Virus record (IMG/VR): IMGVR_UViG_3300028920_000081
Span: 1 to 56,366 of that record
Strand: one strand, 5' to 3'
Source: a virus
DNA: 56,366 bases
The position numbers were made by a program, and so were the translations under genes. Below, one piece after another: positions 1-9,455 of the stretch; the stretch's first letter is position 1, and each line of letters starts with the position of its first letter. Under the pieces are notes generated by a model that had not been told where the DNA came from, ran no database searches, and worked only from the letters and a program-made list of their open reading frames with translations.

Positions 1-162
1 GTAGATAAGATTATAGAAGATATGCCATTAAGATTATATCCTTTTATTAGATTCTGGGATTATCTTTCTTGGGAAAAGAAAGGATTAAGTTACCATGAAG
101 TAAGAAGATTAATAGGACAAGGTAGAGGATTAAAATATTTATATTTAAGGAGGAAAAAATGA
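1..162 (+). CDS. FkbM-family methyltransferase, C-terminal part (gene crosses the contig join)
   Basis: This open frame has no start here. Read from base 1 it gives 53 codons and stops at TGA 160-162, overlapping the next ATG at 159 (ATGA). Its first 14 bases equal the last 14 of the window, and the gene starting at 55780 runs into it in the same frame, giving one protein of about 244 residues. The tail is basic and aromatic. The N-terminal part at the other end carries the SAM-binding motif. Confidence 0.85.
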   Translation, partial: VDKIIEDMPLRLYPFIRFWDYLSWEKKGLSYHEVRRLIGQGRGLKYLYLRRKK

Positions 163-353
163 CTTATCAATATATTAAATTAAAAGGTAAAGAAAAACTT
201 GAATGGGCTATTAGTGAATTGAAAAGAGAGTTACAACCGGGAATTCATACTTATTCTCAATGCGATTGTGGAAGAAAGATGTGTAGAGCAAATAAATGTG
301 TTTATTGTTGGATTGAGGATATAGCAGAACAATTAAGGAAGAAAAAATGCTAG
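159..353 (+). CDS. Small Cys-rich protein, possible zinc binder
   Basis: This encodes 64 residues. AGGAGG lies six bases before the ATG, which overlaps the stop of the FkbM gene. The centre holds a cluster CDCGRKMC...CVYC, giving enough cysteines for one zinc site; the rest is charged and helical. It is translationally coupled to its neighbours. No family was recognised. Confidence 0.7.
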   Translation: MTYQYIKLKGKEKLEWAISELKRELQPGIHTYSQCDCGRKMCRANKCVYCWIEDIAEQLRKKKC

Positions 354-469
354 TATCTACAATAACCCTTTTTATGAGAAAGATAAATTATGAAGAATGG
401 CTATTTGGAATGTTAATTGAAACTATAGTATGGGCTTTGATAGTAGCAGGGGTTATTAATTTAATATGA
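347..469 (+). CDS. Small single-pass membrane protein
   Basis: This 40-residue ORF starts inside the end of the previous gene and ends at TGA overlapping the ATG of the next gene at 466. The C-terminal half (about residues 19-40) is a continuous hydrophobic segment. Coupling on both sides supports it as real. Function unknown. Confidence 0.55.
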   Translation: MLVSTITLFMRKINYEEWLFGMLIETIVWALIVAGVINLI

Positions 470-843
470 ATTTAAAAGAAGAAACTAAAAAATATTTAGA
501 ATCTCAGGGATTTACTTGTATTGAAAGACAGAAAGAATTTTCAGATTTCATAGCATATCATAGATGTGATTTTGAAATGACTGGAGTAATAAACAAACAA
601 AACGATAATACTCAAGTTCCATTCAAACTTTACCCTTTTGTTATATTTAAAATTAAATGCCAAAAAACCTTTAAAGTAAATAAGAAAGATAAGAAAAAGA
701 TAGATAAAATATTAGATGATAAACAATGTAATGCTTTTTTAATTGCTTTTAAGAAAAACAAAAAACTTTTATTCAATCAATTCTTTCTTACTGGGAAAGG
801 AGTACCAATCTTAAATGATAACAACACAGGATATATTAGGTGA
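466..843 (+). CDS. PD-(D/E)XK-like nuclease-fold protein, catalytic Glu apparently lost
   Basis: This encodes 125 residues. The layout resembles the resolvase-like nuclease at 53162: a helix, then SDFIAY (D27), then a beta strand and a helix leading to AFLIA. In the active relative the strand reads FVECK (ExK). Here it reads VIFKIKCQ (59-66) with no acidic residue, so the domain is probably non-catalytic. It lies immediately before the terminase, the usual place of a small terminase or accessory DNA-binding subunit; such a role is inference. It overlaps the terminase start by 29 bases. Confidence 0.5.
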   Translation: MNLKEETKKYLESQGFTCIERQKEFSDFIAYHRCDFEMTGVINKQNDNTQVPFKLYPFVIFKIKCQKTFKVNKKDKKKIDKILDDKQCNAFLIAFKKNKKLLFNQFFLTGKGVPILNDNNTGYIR

Positions 844-2218
844 TGATTTTGAGCATATGGCAGAATTTAATGCCGTAGCAAAAATAGATTTTAAACTTTT
901 TTGCAAAAGAATGCTTAACTTAGATTTACAAGAATATCATATGGATTGGTTTTATACCATAAGAAATAATCCAAGAGTTTCAATACTTGCTCCTACTGGT
1001 TTTGGTAAAACTGCAATTTTGGGAGCAGCTTATTCTATTTGGATGGCTTATTTTTATCAAAATAAAGAAATATTAATTATTTCTAATACTCTCCCCCAAT
1101 CTACCAGAGTTTTATCAGAAATTAAAAAACATATAGAAGATAATGAGATTCTTCAAATGCTTAAACCAAAGAACCATTTAGAAACTTGGAGTAAGCAAAC
1201 AATAAAAACTTCTTCACAATGTGTTATAAAATGCAGACCCTATTCTGAAAATATTAAAGGAGAACATGTTGATCATATTTTATTAGATGAGGCATCAAGT
1301 TATAGAGAATTACAAATTTATTTTGATTATATAGTTCCGAGAGTTAATTCAAAGGGGGGAAGAATAGTTTTAATTTCTACTCCAGAATCTCCAACAGATT
1401 TAATGGGAGTTATAAGAGCCAGGAAATTAGATTATGTATGTAAATCTTATCCAGCAGTAAATAAAAAAGGAGAATCTATTTGGCCTGAAAGATTTCCTTT
1501 AGAAAAGCTTGAAAAAATAAAAGCAGAATTAGGGGAACAATATTTTGAGAAGAATTATATGTGTAACCCAACTGCTGAAACTGAAGATGCTATTTATCCA
1601 TTATCTTCAATAATGAATTGTTATGATTATACTGAAAAATTCACAATGGCTCCAGAAGAAGAAGAACAAACATTTATGGCTTGTGATTTTGCTGTTAGTT
1701 CTGGTCCAACTGCTGACTTTGATGCTTATGTCATAATAGGTAAAGTTAGAAAACTTCATTATATAAGACATATAGAAATACATAAAGGCCTTCCAGTAAA
1801 TGCTAAAGTTGAAAGAATTAAAGAATTATTTGAAGCATATACCCCACTAAGAGTTATAGTTGATGAATCTAATGTTGGAAGCGCAATAATTGATGATTTA
1901 AGATTTGCTGGACTTCCAGTTGTTCCTCAATCATTCCAATATAAAGCCAGAAATAAATTATTAATGACTATGAAAAATATTATTGATGGAAAGAAACTTG
2001 TAATTCCTAGAAGCAAAGATGATCATAATGCTCTTAGATTAACAGATACATTAACAAAGCAATTATTAGGATTTAAAGAAACCAAATCCCCTAATACTCA
2101 AATGACTCAATATTTATCTACGGCTGCTCACGATGATATAGCAGTGTCATTAGCTATGGCGTTAAGTGAGTCTTCTAGGCAAAAGGACTTTGAAGGTAGT
2201 TTATTTGCTAGTGGGTAA
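815..2218 (+). CDS. terL: Terminase large subunit (genome-packaging ATPase/nuclease)
   Basis: This encodes 467 residues, a normal TerL length. The N-terminal ATPase has Walker A APTGFGKT (59-66) and Walker B HILLDEAS (154-161). The C-terminal RNase H-like nuclease has its acidic residues at ACDFAVSSG (D291), VIVDES (D350) and AAHDD (D440/D441). It docks on the portal and pumps DNA into procapsids. An alternative start is M15 at 857. A portal gene follows after one small membrane-protein gene, the usual tailed-virus order. Motifs are clear and complete. Confidence 0.95.
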   Translation: MITTQDILGDDFEHMAEFNAVAKIDFKLFCKRMLNLDLQEYHMDWFYTIRNNPRVSILAPTGFGKTAILGAAYSIWMAYFYQNKEILIISNTLPQSTRVLSEIKKHIEDNEILQMLKPKNHLETWSKQTIKTSSQCVIKCRPYSENIKGEHVDHILLDEASSYRELQIYFDYIVPRVNSKGGRIVLISTPESPTDLMGVIRARKLDYVCKSYPAVNKKGESIWPERFPLEKLEKIKAELGEQYFEKNYMCNPTAETEDAIYPLSSIMNCYDYTEKFTMAPEEEEQTFMACDFAVSSGPTADFDAYVIIGKVRKLHYIRHIEIHKGLPVNAKVERIKELFEAYTPLRVIVDESNVGSAIIDDLRFAGLPVVPQSFQYKARNKLLMTMKNIIDGKKLVIPRSKDDHNALRLTDTLTKQLLGFKETKSPNTQMTQYLSTAAHDDIAVSLAMALSESSRQKDFEGSLFASG

Positions 2219-2219
2219 A

Positions 2220-2228
2220 ATTTAAATA
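2220..2228 (+). promoter_or_regulatory. Archaeal TATA box before the portal operon
   Basis: TTTAAATAG lies just after the terminase stop and about 36 nt before the ATG at 2260, which predicts a transcript with a short leader. It is seen in sequence only. Confidence 0.5.
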
Positions 2229-2259
2229 GTTATAATCCCTTGTAATAAGGAATAAAAAG

Positions 2260-2484
2260 ATGGCAGAAACAAAATCTAAAGACAAATATAATTTTAAGAC
2301 AGAACTTTCTGTATTATTAGAATTTTTACTGAGAACAATAGGATACGGATTTCCGTTAAATGTTTTTCTTACTACTGTTTTTGGTCTTCCTTTTACCTTG
2401 TTTTCTTGGATAGGTTATGGAATAGGTTTTTGGTTTTTAGAATTTAAATTAACAAAAATTGTAAGGAGCATTTTTTTTAGATAA
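2260..2484 (+). CDS. Small membrane protein
   Basis: This encodes 74 residues: a charged N-terminus of about 14 residues, then two hydrophobic stretches (about 17-52 and 53-66), suggesting two membrane passes. It sits between terminase and portal behind its own TATA box, and its stop overlaps the portal ATG. Function unknown; holin-like or membrane-docking roles are possible but unsupported. Confidence 0.6.
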   Translation: MAETKSKDKYNFKTELSVLLEFLLRTIGYGFPLNVFLTTVFGLPFTLFSWIGYGIGFWFLEFKLTKIVRSIFFR

Positions 2485-3812
2485 TGGGTATAATTCAAGA
2501 ACTATTTGATACTCAAGGGAAGGCTTACGAATTAGCAGGTTCTAAAACTTCAGATGATTCTAATCCTATTTCAATTAAACTTTCTGATAAAAAAAATGAA
2601 GTTGAGAGAGTTGAACCTGTTGAATTGGAACAAGTATATTATTCTGATCCTATTTCTTTTAACTCTATTAATAAATCTACCCAAATGATTATGGCTGCTG
2701 GATATGAATTTAGAGGGGAAAATGCAGATTATTTTGAGGAATTTTTCAAGAATATAGGAAAGGTGGGGGATAATTTAACTTTTGATGAATTACTTGAAGG
2801 AATATTCAGAAATCAAATGATATATGGGAATGCTTATGTTGAATTAGTTAATGGGAAAAAAACAGGGGATATTGTTGATATTACTTTAATAGATTCTAAG
2901 AATATGGATTTAGCAAGAAATACAGATGGTAAAGTTGTTACGGATAATTATGGAAGACCAGTAGGATATGTTCAGAAAGTTCCTTATGGATATAATACAG
3001 ATGGTAAGGGAGATAAAGTTCCTCCAGAAGTTAATTTAAATAATGGGATATTTTTAAAGGCTGAAAGAATATGCCAATTTAAATTATATGCTATTGGTGA
3101 TAGATTTTCTGGAGTTGGATTAATAGAACCTGCTTATAAATCAATTTATAGGAGATTGAGCATTGAAGAAGCACAGACTAATTCAATTTATACTAAAGGA
3201 ACATTTCCTGTTCTTGCTTCAGTTGGAGATGAACTTCATCACCCAACACCTAGTATGACTAATGATACTCTTAAAATGTTAAGAAATTTAAAACATGATA
3301 GATACCTTGCTCACCCATATTATGTTAAACCTTATCCATTAGAAGTTAAGCAGCCAGATATAGTTGATCAATCTTTAATTTATTTGAGAAAAAATATTAC
3401 TGCATCTCTTGGAGTTCCAGAAGCTTTTGCTGTTGGAAGTGGAGAAGCAACAAATAGAGCTACTTTAAATAACCAACAAAGATTTTTAGAATTTACTTTA
3501 AGAGATATAATTAAAAGAACTATTTCTACTTTCCAAAAATATGTTTCTTCTAAAATTGCTGAAGTTAATTTAAAAACTGAAAAATATCCTGAACTGCACT
3601 TTGGAGATGTTGGAGTAGAGGAGATTAATGATAAGTCAAAAAGATTAGTTTCTTATGTTGAAAAGGGAATATTATTTCCAGAAGATATTAGGTCTTATGC
3701 TATAAAGTCTGAAGGTTTAGAAGCTGGGGAAAAAGGGGAAAGTAAAGAAGAAAAGAAAGAGGAACCAAAAGAAGAAAAGAAAGAAAAAGGAGGTAAGGAA
3801 GATGCCGAATAA
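2484..3812 (+). CDS. Portal protein
   Basis: This encodes 442 residues, in the size range of HK97/SPP1-type portals, and follows the terminase. The middle has the typical alpha/beta composition with a long run around IRSLS-like helices, including the segment ITASLGVPEAFAVGSGEAT near residue 310, which resembles the portal wing/stem region that precedes a Gln/Arg-rich helix. The last 35 residues are a Lys/Glu tail. Portals form the dodecameric DNA channel at one capsid vertex. The call rests on position, length and this conserved region. The end of the gene carries AAAGGAGG, which serves the next gene. Confidence 0.85.
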   Translation: MGIIQELFDTQGKAYELAGSKTSDDSNPISIKLSDKKNEVERVEPVELEQVYYSDPISFNSINKSTQMIMAAGYEFRGENADYFEEFFKNIGKVGDNLTFDELLEGIFRNQMIYGNAYVELVNGKKTGDIVDITLIDSKNMDLARNTDGKVVTDNYGRPVGYVQKVPYGYNTDGKGDKVPPEVNLNNGIFLKAERICQFKLYAIGDRFSGVGLIEPAYKSIYRRLSIEEAQTNSIYTKGTFPVLASVGDELHHPTPSMTNDTLKMLRNLKHDRYLAHPYYVKPYPLEVKQPDIVDQSLIYLRKNITASLGVPEAFAVGSGEATNRATLNNQQRFLEFTLRDIIKRTISTFQKYVSSKIAEVNLKTEKYPELHFGDVGVEEINDKSKRLVSYVEKGILFPEDIRSYAIKSEGLEAGEKGESKEEKKEEPKEEKKEKGGKEDAE

Positions 3813-4122
3813 TTTAATATTGACAGATGCTGGAGAAACTATTAATATTCAAAAAGCTTTTGCTGAAAGTTATGATTCAAATGCTGAAGTTATAAAGATT
3901 ATGCCTTATACTGATTTATTGACACAGGTAATATCTTATAATGGAAGTGGCTTTGCAGAATATCTTGGTTTTGCTCCTCCTGGAACTGCAAAAGATTCTG
4001 CAGGGTGGATGATTAAGAAATTAGTTTATTCTGGAACAAATGTAACAGATATTCAATTTGCTGATGGTGATACTAAGTTTGATAATATCTGGGATAATAG
4101 AGAATCTTTAAGTTATAGTTAA
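3802..4122 (+). CDS. Small virion-associated protein (unknown)
   Basis: This encodes 106 residues and starts inside the portal tail, 12 bases after AAAGGAGG. The C-terminal region around FAEYLGFAPPGTAKDSAGW and FADGDTKFDNIWDNR resembles short proteins or domains seen beside tail-fibre genes of bacterial phages (recalled, not searched). It is rich in Gly, Asp and Ser and probably beta-structured. A virion role is inferred from position. Confidence 0.6.
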   Translation: MPNNLILTDAGETINIQKAFAESYDSNAEVIKIMPYTDLLTQVISYNGSGFAEYLGFAPPGTAKDSAGWMIKKLVYSGTNVTDIQFADGDTKFDNIWDNRESLSYS

Positions 4123-4123
4123 A

Positions 4124-5245
4124 ATGAAAAAATTACTTTATTTGATTGGAGCAATATTTTTAATTGGATTGATTTCTGCATATTCTACTACCTTTAATCC
4201 ATTTACCGGAAAATTAGATTATGTTGGTATTGGAAGTGAAAATATTAATGTTACAGGATATAATGTTACTGCAGATTATTTTTGTATTGGAGATACTTGT
4301 TATAACACTTTTGGTGGTAATTCTTCTTGGAATGAAAGTCATGCAGACACTTTGTATTATTCTATTTTAAATCCTTATGGTTTTTATAATTCTACTGATT
4401 TTAATATCACTGATTATTATACTAAATCAAATATAAATAATTTTAATTATTGGAATAGCACAAGTAATGGATTTAATGAAACTTATGCTGATGGATTATA
4501 TGTTAATGTTGATGGAGATAATATGACCGGAAATTTGAATATGAGTGGAAACAATATTACAAATATCAGCAATTTAGTTGGTAGTGGAGATAATATTGTA
4601 ATAGGGGACGCAGGAGTAGATTCTCATTCTCTTACTAGCGATGACGATTTATTTGTTTCTGGAAAATTGGAAGTTGATGGAACTATAGAATTTGATAGTT
4701 TAGTTTCTTTTAATCCTTCTGGAGGACTTTCTTCATGGGTTATTAAAGAAAGTGGAAATTCATTTCTTGGAGCATTACCTATAGCAGATGATGGAGTTCA
4801 TTTTGGTATTGTTGGAACAGATGGAAGAAGTAATTACAACCTTATTTTCACAGATTATGCTAATAGGGAAGATGATTATGACCATAGCATTCCAAGCACC
4901 AATCCAACTATTTTTCTACATTCTGCAACAGACCCAGATACAGATAATACTCAATGGGGAAGTCTTTCTCACGATACTCAAAGCTTTCAAATAGATTCAG
5001 GAACTAATATGACAGAAATAACTTCACAAGCAGAAGTTAATCAAGAACTATATGCTGGTGATGATTTAATTGTTGGAGACCCTGGTTCTGAAATTGATTT
5101 ATTTACTATAAGTGTTAATGGAACTCATGTTGTAATTAATTCAAGTTATGGATTACCAGTTTCAATAGGAAATGCTACAGATATTTGGGCTACATTCCTT
5201 TCAAATGGAACACTACAATTAAATTACGGATGTATAGGATGTTAA
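4124..5245 (+). CDS. Secreted, sequon-rich fibre-like protein
   Basis: This encodes 373 residues. A classic signal peptide (KK, then LLYLIGAIFLIGLISA) occupies residues 2-20. The exported part has many N-x-S/T sequons and repeats of a YYTKSNINNF/TLYYSILNPYGFYNST type that recall fibre shafts, then a beta-rich Gly/Asp/Asn C-terminus ending CIGC. It is probably exported and N-glycosylated by the host, so it may sit on the cell surface or be built into virions in an unusual way. No enzymatic motif was seen. Confidence 0.65.
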   Translation: MKKLLYLIGAIFLIGLISAYSTTFNPFTGKLDYVGIGSENINVTGYNVTADYFCIGDTCYNTFGGNSSWNESHADTLYYSILNPYGFYNSTDFNITDYYTKSNINNFNYWNSTSNGFNETYADGLYVNVDGDNMTGNLNMSGNNITNISNLVGSGDNIVIGDAGVDSHSLTSDDDLFVSGKLEVDGTIEFDSLVSFNPSGGLSSWVIKESGNSFLGALPIADDGVHFGIVGTDGRSNYNLIFTDYANREDDYDHSIPSTNPTIFLHSATDPDTDNTQWGSLSHDTQSFQIDSGTNMTEITSQAEVNQELYAGDDLIVGDPGSEIDLFTISVNGTHVVINSSYGLPVSIGNATDIWATFLSNGTLQLNYGCIGC

Positions 5246-5246
5246 A

Positions 5247-5900
5247 ATGCCAGAAATAATTACTGAACCAAAAGAAACTAGCATAAAGTTAGGTATAGGA
5301 ATATTCATTTTAGTTGCACTTCTTGGAACTGCATTTATTATCCCAGAAGGTTATGATGCTTATCAATGTAATGATAATGATCAAACAATCGTTGGATTAT
5401 GTTTTAAGTTAAGTGCAGTAAATTCAGATGGATTACAAACAAGATGTTATTATAATGAATCTGCACCTAGAACTTATAAGAATTGTAAAACAGGCTGGAT
5501 TAAATACGACGAAAAAATTGTTGTTGGTAATGAAACCAAAATTCCTACTTACATAGAATATACTGAAAAATCACTTAGAAAGGATTTTGTTAAAAAAATA
5601 GATGCAGAAGAATATATTATTGATTTAAAGAAAGAAGTCAAATCTAATGTAACTATTTTAAGAACAGAACAAAGACCCTTTTCTGATGAAATAGAAGTAT
5701 TCTGGAATGCTTTAATATATACAGAAGGGTATGAGGAAATAGATAATGGAACAATTATTACAAGAGAAGTTTTAAGTAATGAAACTCTTAGTTCAAAATT
5801 TTCAGAAGATTCTACTGAAGAACAAATAAATGAAACTATTTCTAAGCATGCAGAGGAATATTTAAACAGATGGAATCCAAATATTATTATTTCCTCGTAA
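5247..5900 (+). CDS. Membrane-anchored exported protein
   Basis: This encodes 217 residues. A hydrophobic segment at about 14-31 follows a short charged N-terminus, consistent with a type II anchor. The outer part has paired cysteines (CNDND, GLC, RCYY, NCK) and several N-x-S/T sequons. It begins one base after the previous stop and overlaps the start of the LamG gene by 31 bases. Function unknown; the context is a surface-protein group. Confidence 0.6.
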   Translation: MPEIITEPKETSIKLGIGIFILVALLGTAFIIPEGYDAYQCNDNDQTIVGLCFKLSAVNSDGLQTRCYYNESAPRTYKNCKTGWIKYDEKIVVGNETKIPTYIEYTEKSLRKDFVKKIDAEEYIIDLKKEVKSNVTILRTEQRPFSDEIEVFWNALIYTEGYEEIDNGTIITREVLSNETLSSKFSEDSTEEQINETISKHAEEYLNRWNPNIIISS

Positions 5901-8614
5901 TTGCACTTCTTCTTCTAGTTGGTATTGCAGGAGCAACAATATGGGATTCTGATGGAGATTTAGAAGCATATTGGCATTTAGATGGAAATGGTTTAGATCA
6001 TTCATATAATTTAAATAATTTAAATATAAGTGGCCCAACAGTTGTAGATGGATATTATGGTCAAGCGTATCATTTTGATGGTGTTGATGATAATATGACT
6101 TTTTCTGATATAAATTTAACTGAATGGACTATAACTACTTGGATTAAACCAGATATGAATATGAACCAAGTTTTAATTGCAGGGTCTTATTCTCATTATA
6201 TTTATTATAATACCTTACAACTTTTTTATATTGTAGATTCTGGTGGAACTCATAACTTATTCTTAGATGGAGCAATTTCTACTGATTGGCAAATGTGGAC
6301 ATTAACCTATGATGGAACCGATTACCATGTGTATATTAATGGAGAAATAATTGATTTAATTCCTTCTTCAGATGCAGGTAATTATTTTACGGTTAATAGG
6401 TTAGGGGATGATGGAACTCACGTTCTTAATGGTAGTTTAGATGATTATAGAATTTATGATAGAGCCCTTACTGCTGCAGAAATTGGAGAACTTTATAATG
6501 CTTCCAATATTTCTAATCAAATAATCTTTAAGGGAAGCCCGGAACTTGTTTCATTTGAAAATGATAGTCTTCAAGGAAACCATACAACTACCAATTCTTC
6601 TGAAATGTTAGGACATTGGATGTTAGATGGAAATGCTTTGGATAATACTACAAATAATAATGATGGAACTCTTGGAGAAGATGTATTTTATTCAGATAAT
6701 TGTCTTGTAGGCCAATGTACTATATTTGATGCTATCGGAGATTATGTTGATGTAGGGGATATTGATTTTACTGGCAATTTTTCCATAAGTATGTGGGCTT
6801 ATTCTTATGATTGGGGTACTAATGATAGATTTATCTCCAAGGGATATACAAACAATGGTAATTTTTTTATAGCCTTTTATTCTGGAAGCACCCCAAGAGT
6901 TTATATGAAAGATTCAAATGGGAATATAATAGATAGTTCTAATAATTTTGATGATACTGAATTAGTTGCTGGAAAATGGTATCATCTTGTTTTAGTATAT
7001 AGCAATCTTTCTACGGTTAATCTTTATCTTAATGGTGAAAAAGATTCTTATACCTTGGACGCTAGTTCTTTAACAGGAATATTTAGTTCTGGAGATAATA
7101 TCTGGATTGGTAATGCAGATGATGGAAATGATGCCACTGCTTTTGATGGTGCCATAGACGAAGTAATAATTTTTAATAGGACTTTATCAGATTCTGAAGT
7201 TCAAGAAATTTATAATGAAAGTAAAGACCAAGGGAGTAATCTTGTAGGACATTGGAAACTAAACGGAAATGCTTTAGATTCTGGAGGAATTTTACACGGA
7301 AAAAATTATGGAAATTCTTACTTTTCAAATAAAGGAAAATTTTCTGGGGCAGCAAATGTTTATGGAGAGGGAGATTATATACAAAGCACACACTATTATG
7401 ATATAACTCCTATAAGGAATGAAACATTGTCTGTATGGTTCAAAAGGTTAGGAGATGGACCAAATGCTGCAACTTCTGAAGGTATTCTTTGCAATGCAGT
7501 TCCCACATTAAATGCACAATCAAATATATATCTTCAGGAATATGGAGAAGAAATAAATTGTGTTATGGCAACTAAAAATATTAATTATGGTTATTCTACA
7601 ACTAATGAATGGGTTCATGTTGTTTGCACAGAAGAATATGATAATTCTTCTGGGGAAGAAAGAGTAACAATATATATGTATGTCAATGGAGAACTTGTTA
7701 CTGGAGGTTATAAAACTGGAGTTTCTAGTTATCAATATATTTCAAATAGTATTTTGCTTGGGGTTCAAAAAACAAATGGTCATTCCTTTTTTAATGGATT
7801 AATAGACGATGCTAGAGTTTATGAAAGAGTATTAACAGTAGATGAAATAAAAGAATTATATAATGAATCCTTACAATCTCATAAAATTATTTTAAGAGGA
7901 AGTCCAGATAAAGAGGTAGTAGAAGATGATTTAGTAGGATATTGGAAAATGGATAATAACGCATCAGATTTATCTCCTTATAATAATGATGGGACTGTTT
8001 ATTCTGAAACAGGAAAAGCTTTTTTTGGAAATGGTAAATTCTTCAAGGGTTTTCAAACCTCTGGAGATGGTGGAGAAGATAATTATATTCTAGTTCCAGA
8101 TAGTGAGAGTATAGAGATGGACGGAAAAAATATGAGTGTTTCATTATGGTTTAAAATAAATAATTTAGATGATTCAATTAGTTATCTTTTTGCAAGAACA
8201 GGAAGGAGCAATGTGTCTTACACTGCAAGAGTTGGAAATAATGGAGGTTTATTGTTTGGAGGGTATTATTCTGGAGCAGGAGGATTTAATTCTGTAACTT
8301 CTTCTGGATTTGGAATAGGAAAATGGTATCATGCAGTATTTATAGCAAATGGGACTAATTTAAATATTTATATTAATGGAGAATTAAACGCAACCGATTC
8401 ACAAAATCCTTTATTTCCTTTTCATGGAAAAGATGATATAGCAGATTTAAAAATTGGGGGATATGGATATGCTTCCGCACAACAATTTCCTTTTGATGGT
8501 GTTATTGATGAATTCAGATTATATAATAGAACACTAACAGATTCTGAAATAAGATCTCTTTATAATGAATCTACTCATTCAAATAAATTCGTAATAAGAG
8601 GTAACATTTATTAA
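5870..8614 (+). CDS. Secreted four-domain LamG (concanavalin A-like lectin) protein
   Basis: This encodes 914 residues. A signal peptide (about 4-22, YYFLVIALLLLVGIAGA) is followed by four LamG/concanavalin A-like domains at roughly 30-210, 245-455, 460-680 and 690-905. Each ends in a DEVRIY-like strand, then an ELYNES-type helix and a short linker of the form IILRGSP. LamG jellyrolls bind sugars or serve as spacers in surface proteins. It is rich in N-x-S/T sequons. Its place in the virion operon suggests a receptor-binding or host-surface role, but the signal peptide means it must cross a membrane. Confidence 0.8.
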   Translation: MESKYYYFLVIALLLLVGIAGATIWDSDGDLEAYWHLDGNGLDHSYNLNNLNISGPTVVDGYYGQAYHFDGVDDNMTFSDINLTEWTITTWIKPDMNMNQVLIAGSYSHYIYYNTLQLFYIVDSGGTHNLFLDGAISTDWQMWTLTYDGTDYHVYINGEIIDLIPSSDAGNYFTVNRLGDDGTHVLNGSLDDYRIYDRALTAAEIGELYNASNISNQIIFKGSPELVSFENDSLQGNHTTTNSSEMLGHWMLDGNALDNTTNNNDGTLGEDVFYSDNCLVGQCTIFDAIGDYVDVGDIDFTGNFSISMWAYSYDWGTNDRFISKGYTNNGNFFIAFYSGSTPRVYMKDSNGNIIDSSNNFDDTELVAGKWYHLVLVYSNLSTVNLYLNGEKDSYTLDASSLTGIFSSGDNIWIGNADDGNDATAFDGAIDEVIIFNRTLSDSEVQEIYNESKDQGSNLVGHWKLNGNALDSGGILHGKNYGNSYFSNKGKFSGAANVYGEGDYIQSTHYYDITPIRNETLSVWFKRLGDGPNAATSEGILCNAVPTLNAQSNIYLQEYGEEINCVMATKNINYGYSTTNEWVHVVCTEEYDNSSGEERVTIYMYVNGELVTGGYKTGVSSYQYISNSILLGVQKTNGHSFFNGLIDDARVYERVLTVDEIKELYNESLQSHKIILRGSPDKEVVEDDLVGYWKMDNNASDLSPYNNDGTVYSETGKAFFGNGKFFKGFQTSGDGGEDNYILVPDSESIEMDGKNMSVSLWFKINNLDDSISYLFARTGRSNVSYTARVGNNGGLLFGGYYSGAGGFNSVTSSGFGIGKWYHAVFIANGTNLNIYINGELNATDSQNPLFPFHGKDDIADLKIGGYGYASAQQFPFDGVIDEFRLYNRTLTDSEIRSLYNESTHSNKFVIRGNIY

Positions 8615-8626
8615 TGAGCAAAAGAA

Positions 8627-8646
8627 TTATAAACTTTAAAATCTAT
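8627..8646 (+). promoter_or_regulatory. Probable TATA-type promoter, leaderless start
   Basis: An A/T-rich element (ATTATAAACTTTAAAATC) lies about 20-35 nt before the ATG at 8660, which has no GGAGG. This spacing fits leaderless transcription. Confidence 0.4.
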
Positions 8647-8659
8647 ATTACAATATAAA

Positions 8660-9244
8660 ATGGCATTTGTTTTTCCAGAAAATATAAAAAAAGGAGTTGA
8701 TTTAACTGAATTAGATGAATATTCTTTAATTTATTGGCATGATAAAATGCACATTCTTTGGCAGAAAATTTCTGAAGGATTAGTAATACCAGAGTGGGAT
8801 TTTATAAGTATTCATGCTATTCACGAAGAAGTTTTAGGTTTAATGATGGGTAAGGGAATACCTCATTTACATCCAATTAATTCTTTGGATATTGTTACTA
8901 ATGATGAAGATAAAGTTACGAAGTTTAATACGGATAATCTTATTTCTATTGAGAAGAAAGGAGAGGAAGTTAAAATACTTTCTAAAGATGGGGAAGATTT
9001 AACTAAAAAATTATATGGTAAATATAAAGACATTCATAAATCTCTTTTGAATCTTCATAAAGAAAATTTTGCTGCATTAGGAAATATTGAAGGAGATTCA
9101 ATAGTTTTATTTGATTTGATAGAATATAATGGGGTTAATGTTGGATATGTTCCATTTAAACAAAGAGTAAAATATCTTAATAACTTTTATTTTGATGAGA
9201 GGATAAAAAAGAATGAGAAAGAAATTAAGCCAAACAAAGATTAA
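8660..9244 (+). CDS. Conserved-looking hypothetical protein, His-rich N-terminus
   Basis: This encodes 194 residues. The first 75 residues have a striking pattern: YWHDKMHILW, then SIHAIHEEV and GIPHLHPI, giving several His and Glu residues that could hold a metal. The rest is charged with no clear motif. It lacks a signal peptide, unlike the genes before it. It starts a group of small cytoplasmic proteins (to 10103). No family recognised. Confidence 0.6.
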   Translation: MAFVFPENIKKGVDLTELDEYSLIYWHDKMHILWQKISEGLVIPEWDFISIHAIHEEVLGLMMGKGIPHLHPINSLDIVTNDEDKVTKFNTDNLISIEKKGEEVKILSKDGEDLTKKLYGKYKDIHKSLLNLHKENFAALGNIEGDSIVLFDLIEYNGVNVGYVPFKQRVKYLNNFYFDERIKKNEKEIKPNKD

Positions 9245-9455
9245 CAACGGATTAGATAGTGTTGTTGTTCAAATTCTTTTTTTTGAAACAGATGATACAC
9301 AAAGATTAGAAAAATTAAATAAATTTGGCTCTTGCTTGGATATTCTAGCAAAACAAGGATATGATGTTACAGAATATCGTGGGATTTATGAAGAATTAAA
9401 AGGTGATGAAGAAAAATACGGGTGGATTCATAATAATGGAAAAAGACATAGGTAA
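9213..9455 (+). CDS. Hypothetical small protein
   Basis: This encodes 80 residues, overlapping both neighbours. A GAGAGG lies 14 bases before the ATG. The middle (LDILAKQGYDVTEYRGIYEEL) looks helical. No family recognised. Confidence 0.5.
   Translation: MRKKLSQTKINNGLDSVVVQILFFETDDTQRLEKLNKFGSCLDILAKQGYDVTEYRGIYEELKGDEEKYGWIHNNGKRHR

Noticed and set aside
7173-7735. Minus-strand ORFs across the LamG gene
   Set aside because: They lie opposite a long conserved coding frame, have no ribosome site and are rich in Phe, Ile and Asn, as expected for shadow frames.
8614-8659. 14-codon ORF MSKRIINFKIYITI
   Set aside because: Too short and occupied by a promoter-like element; no ribosome site.
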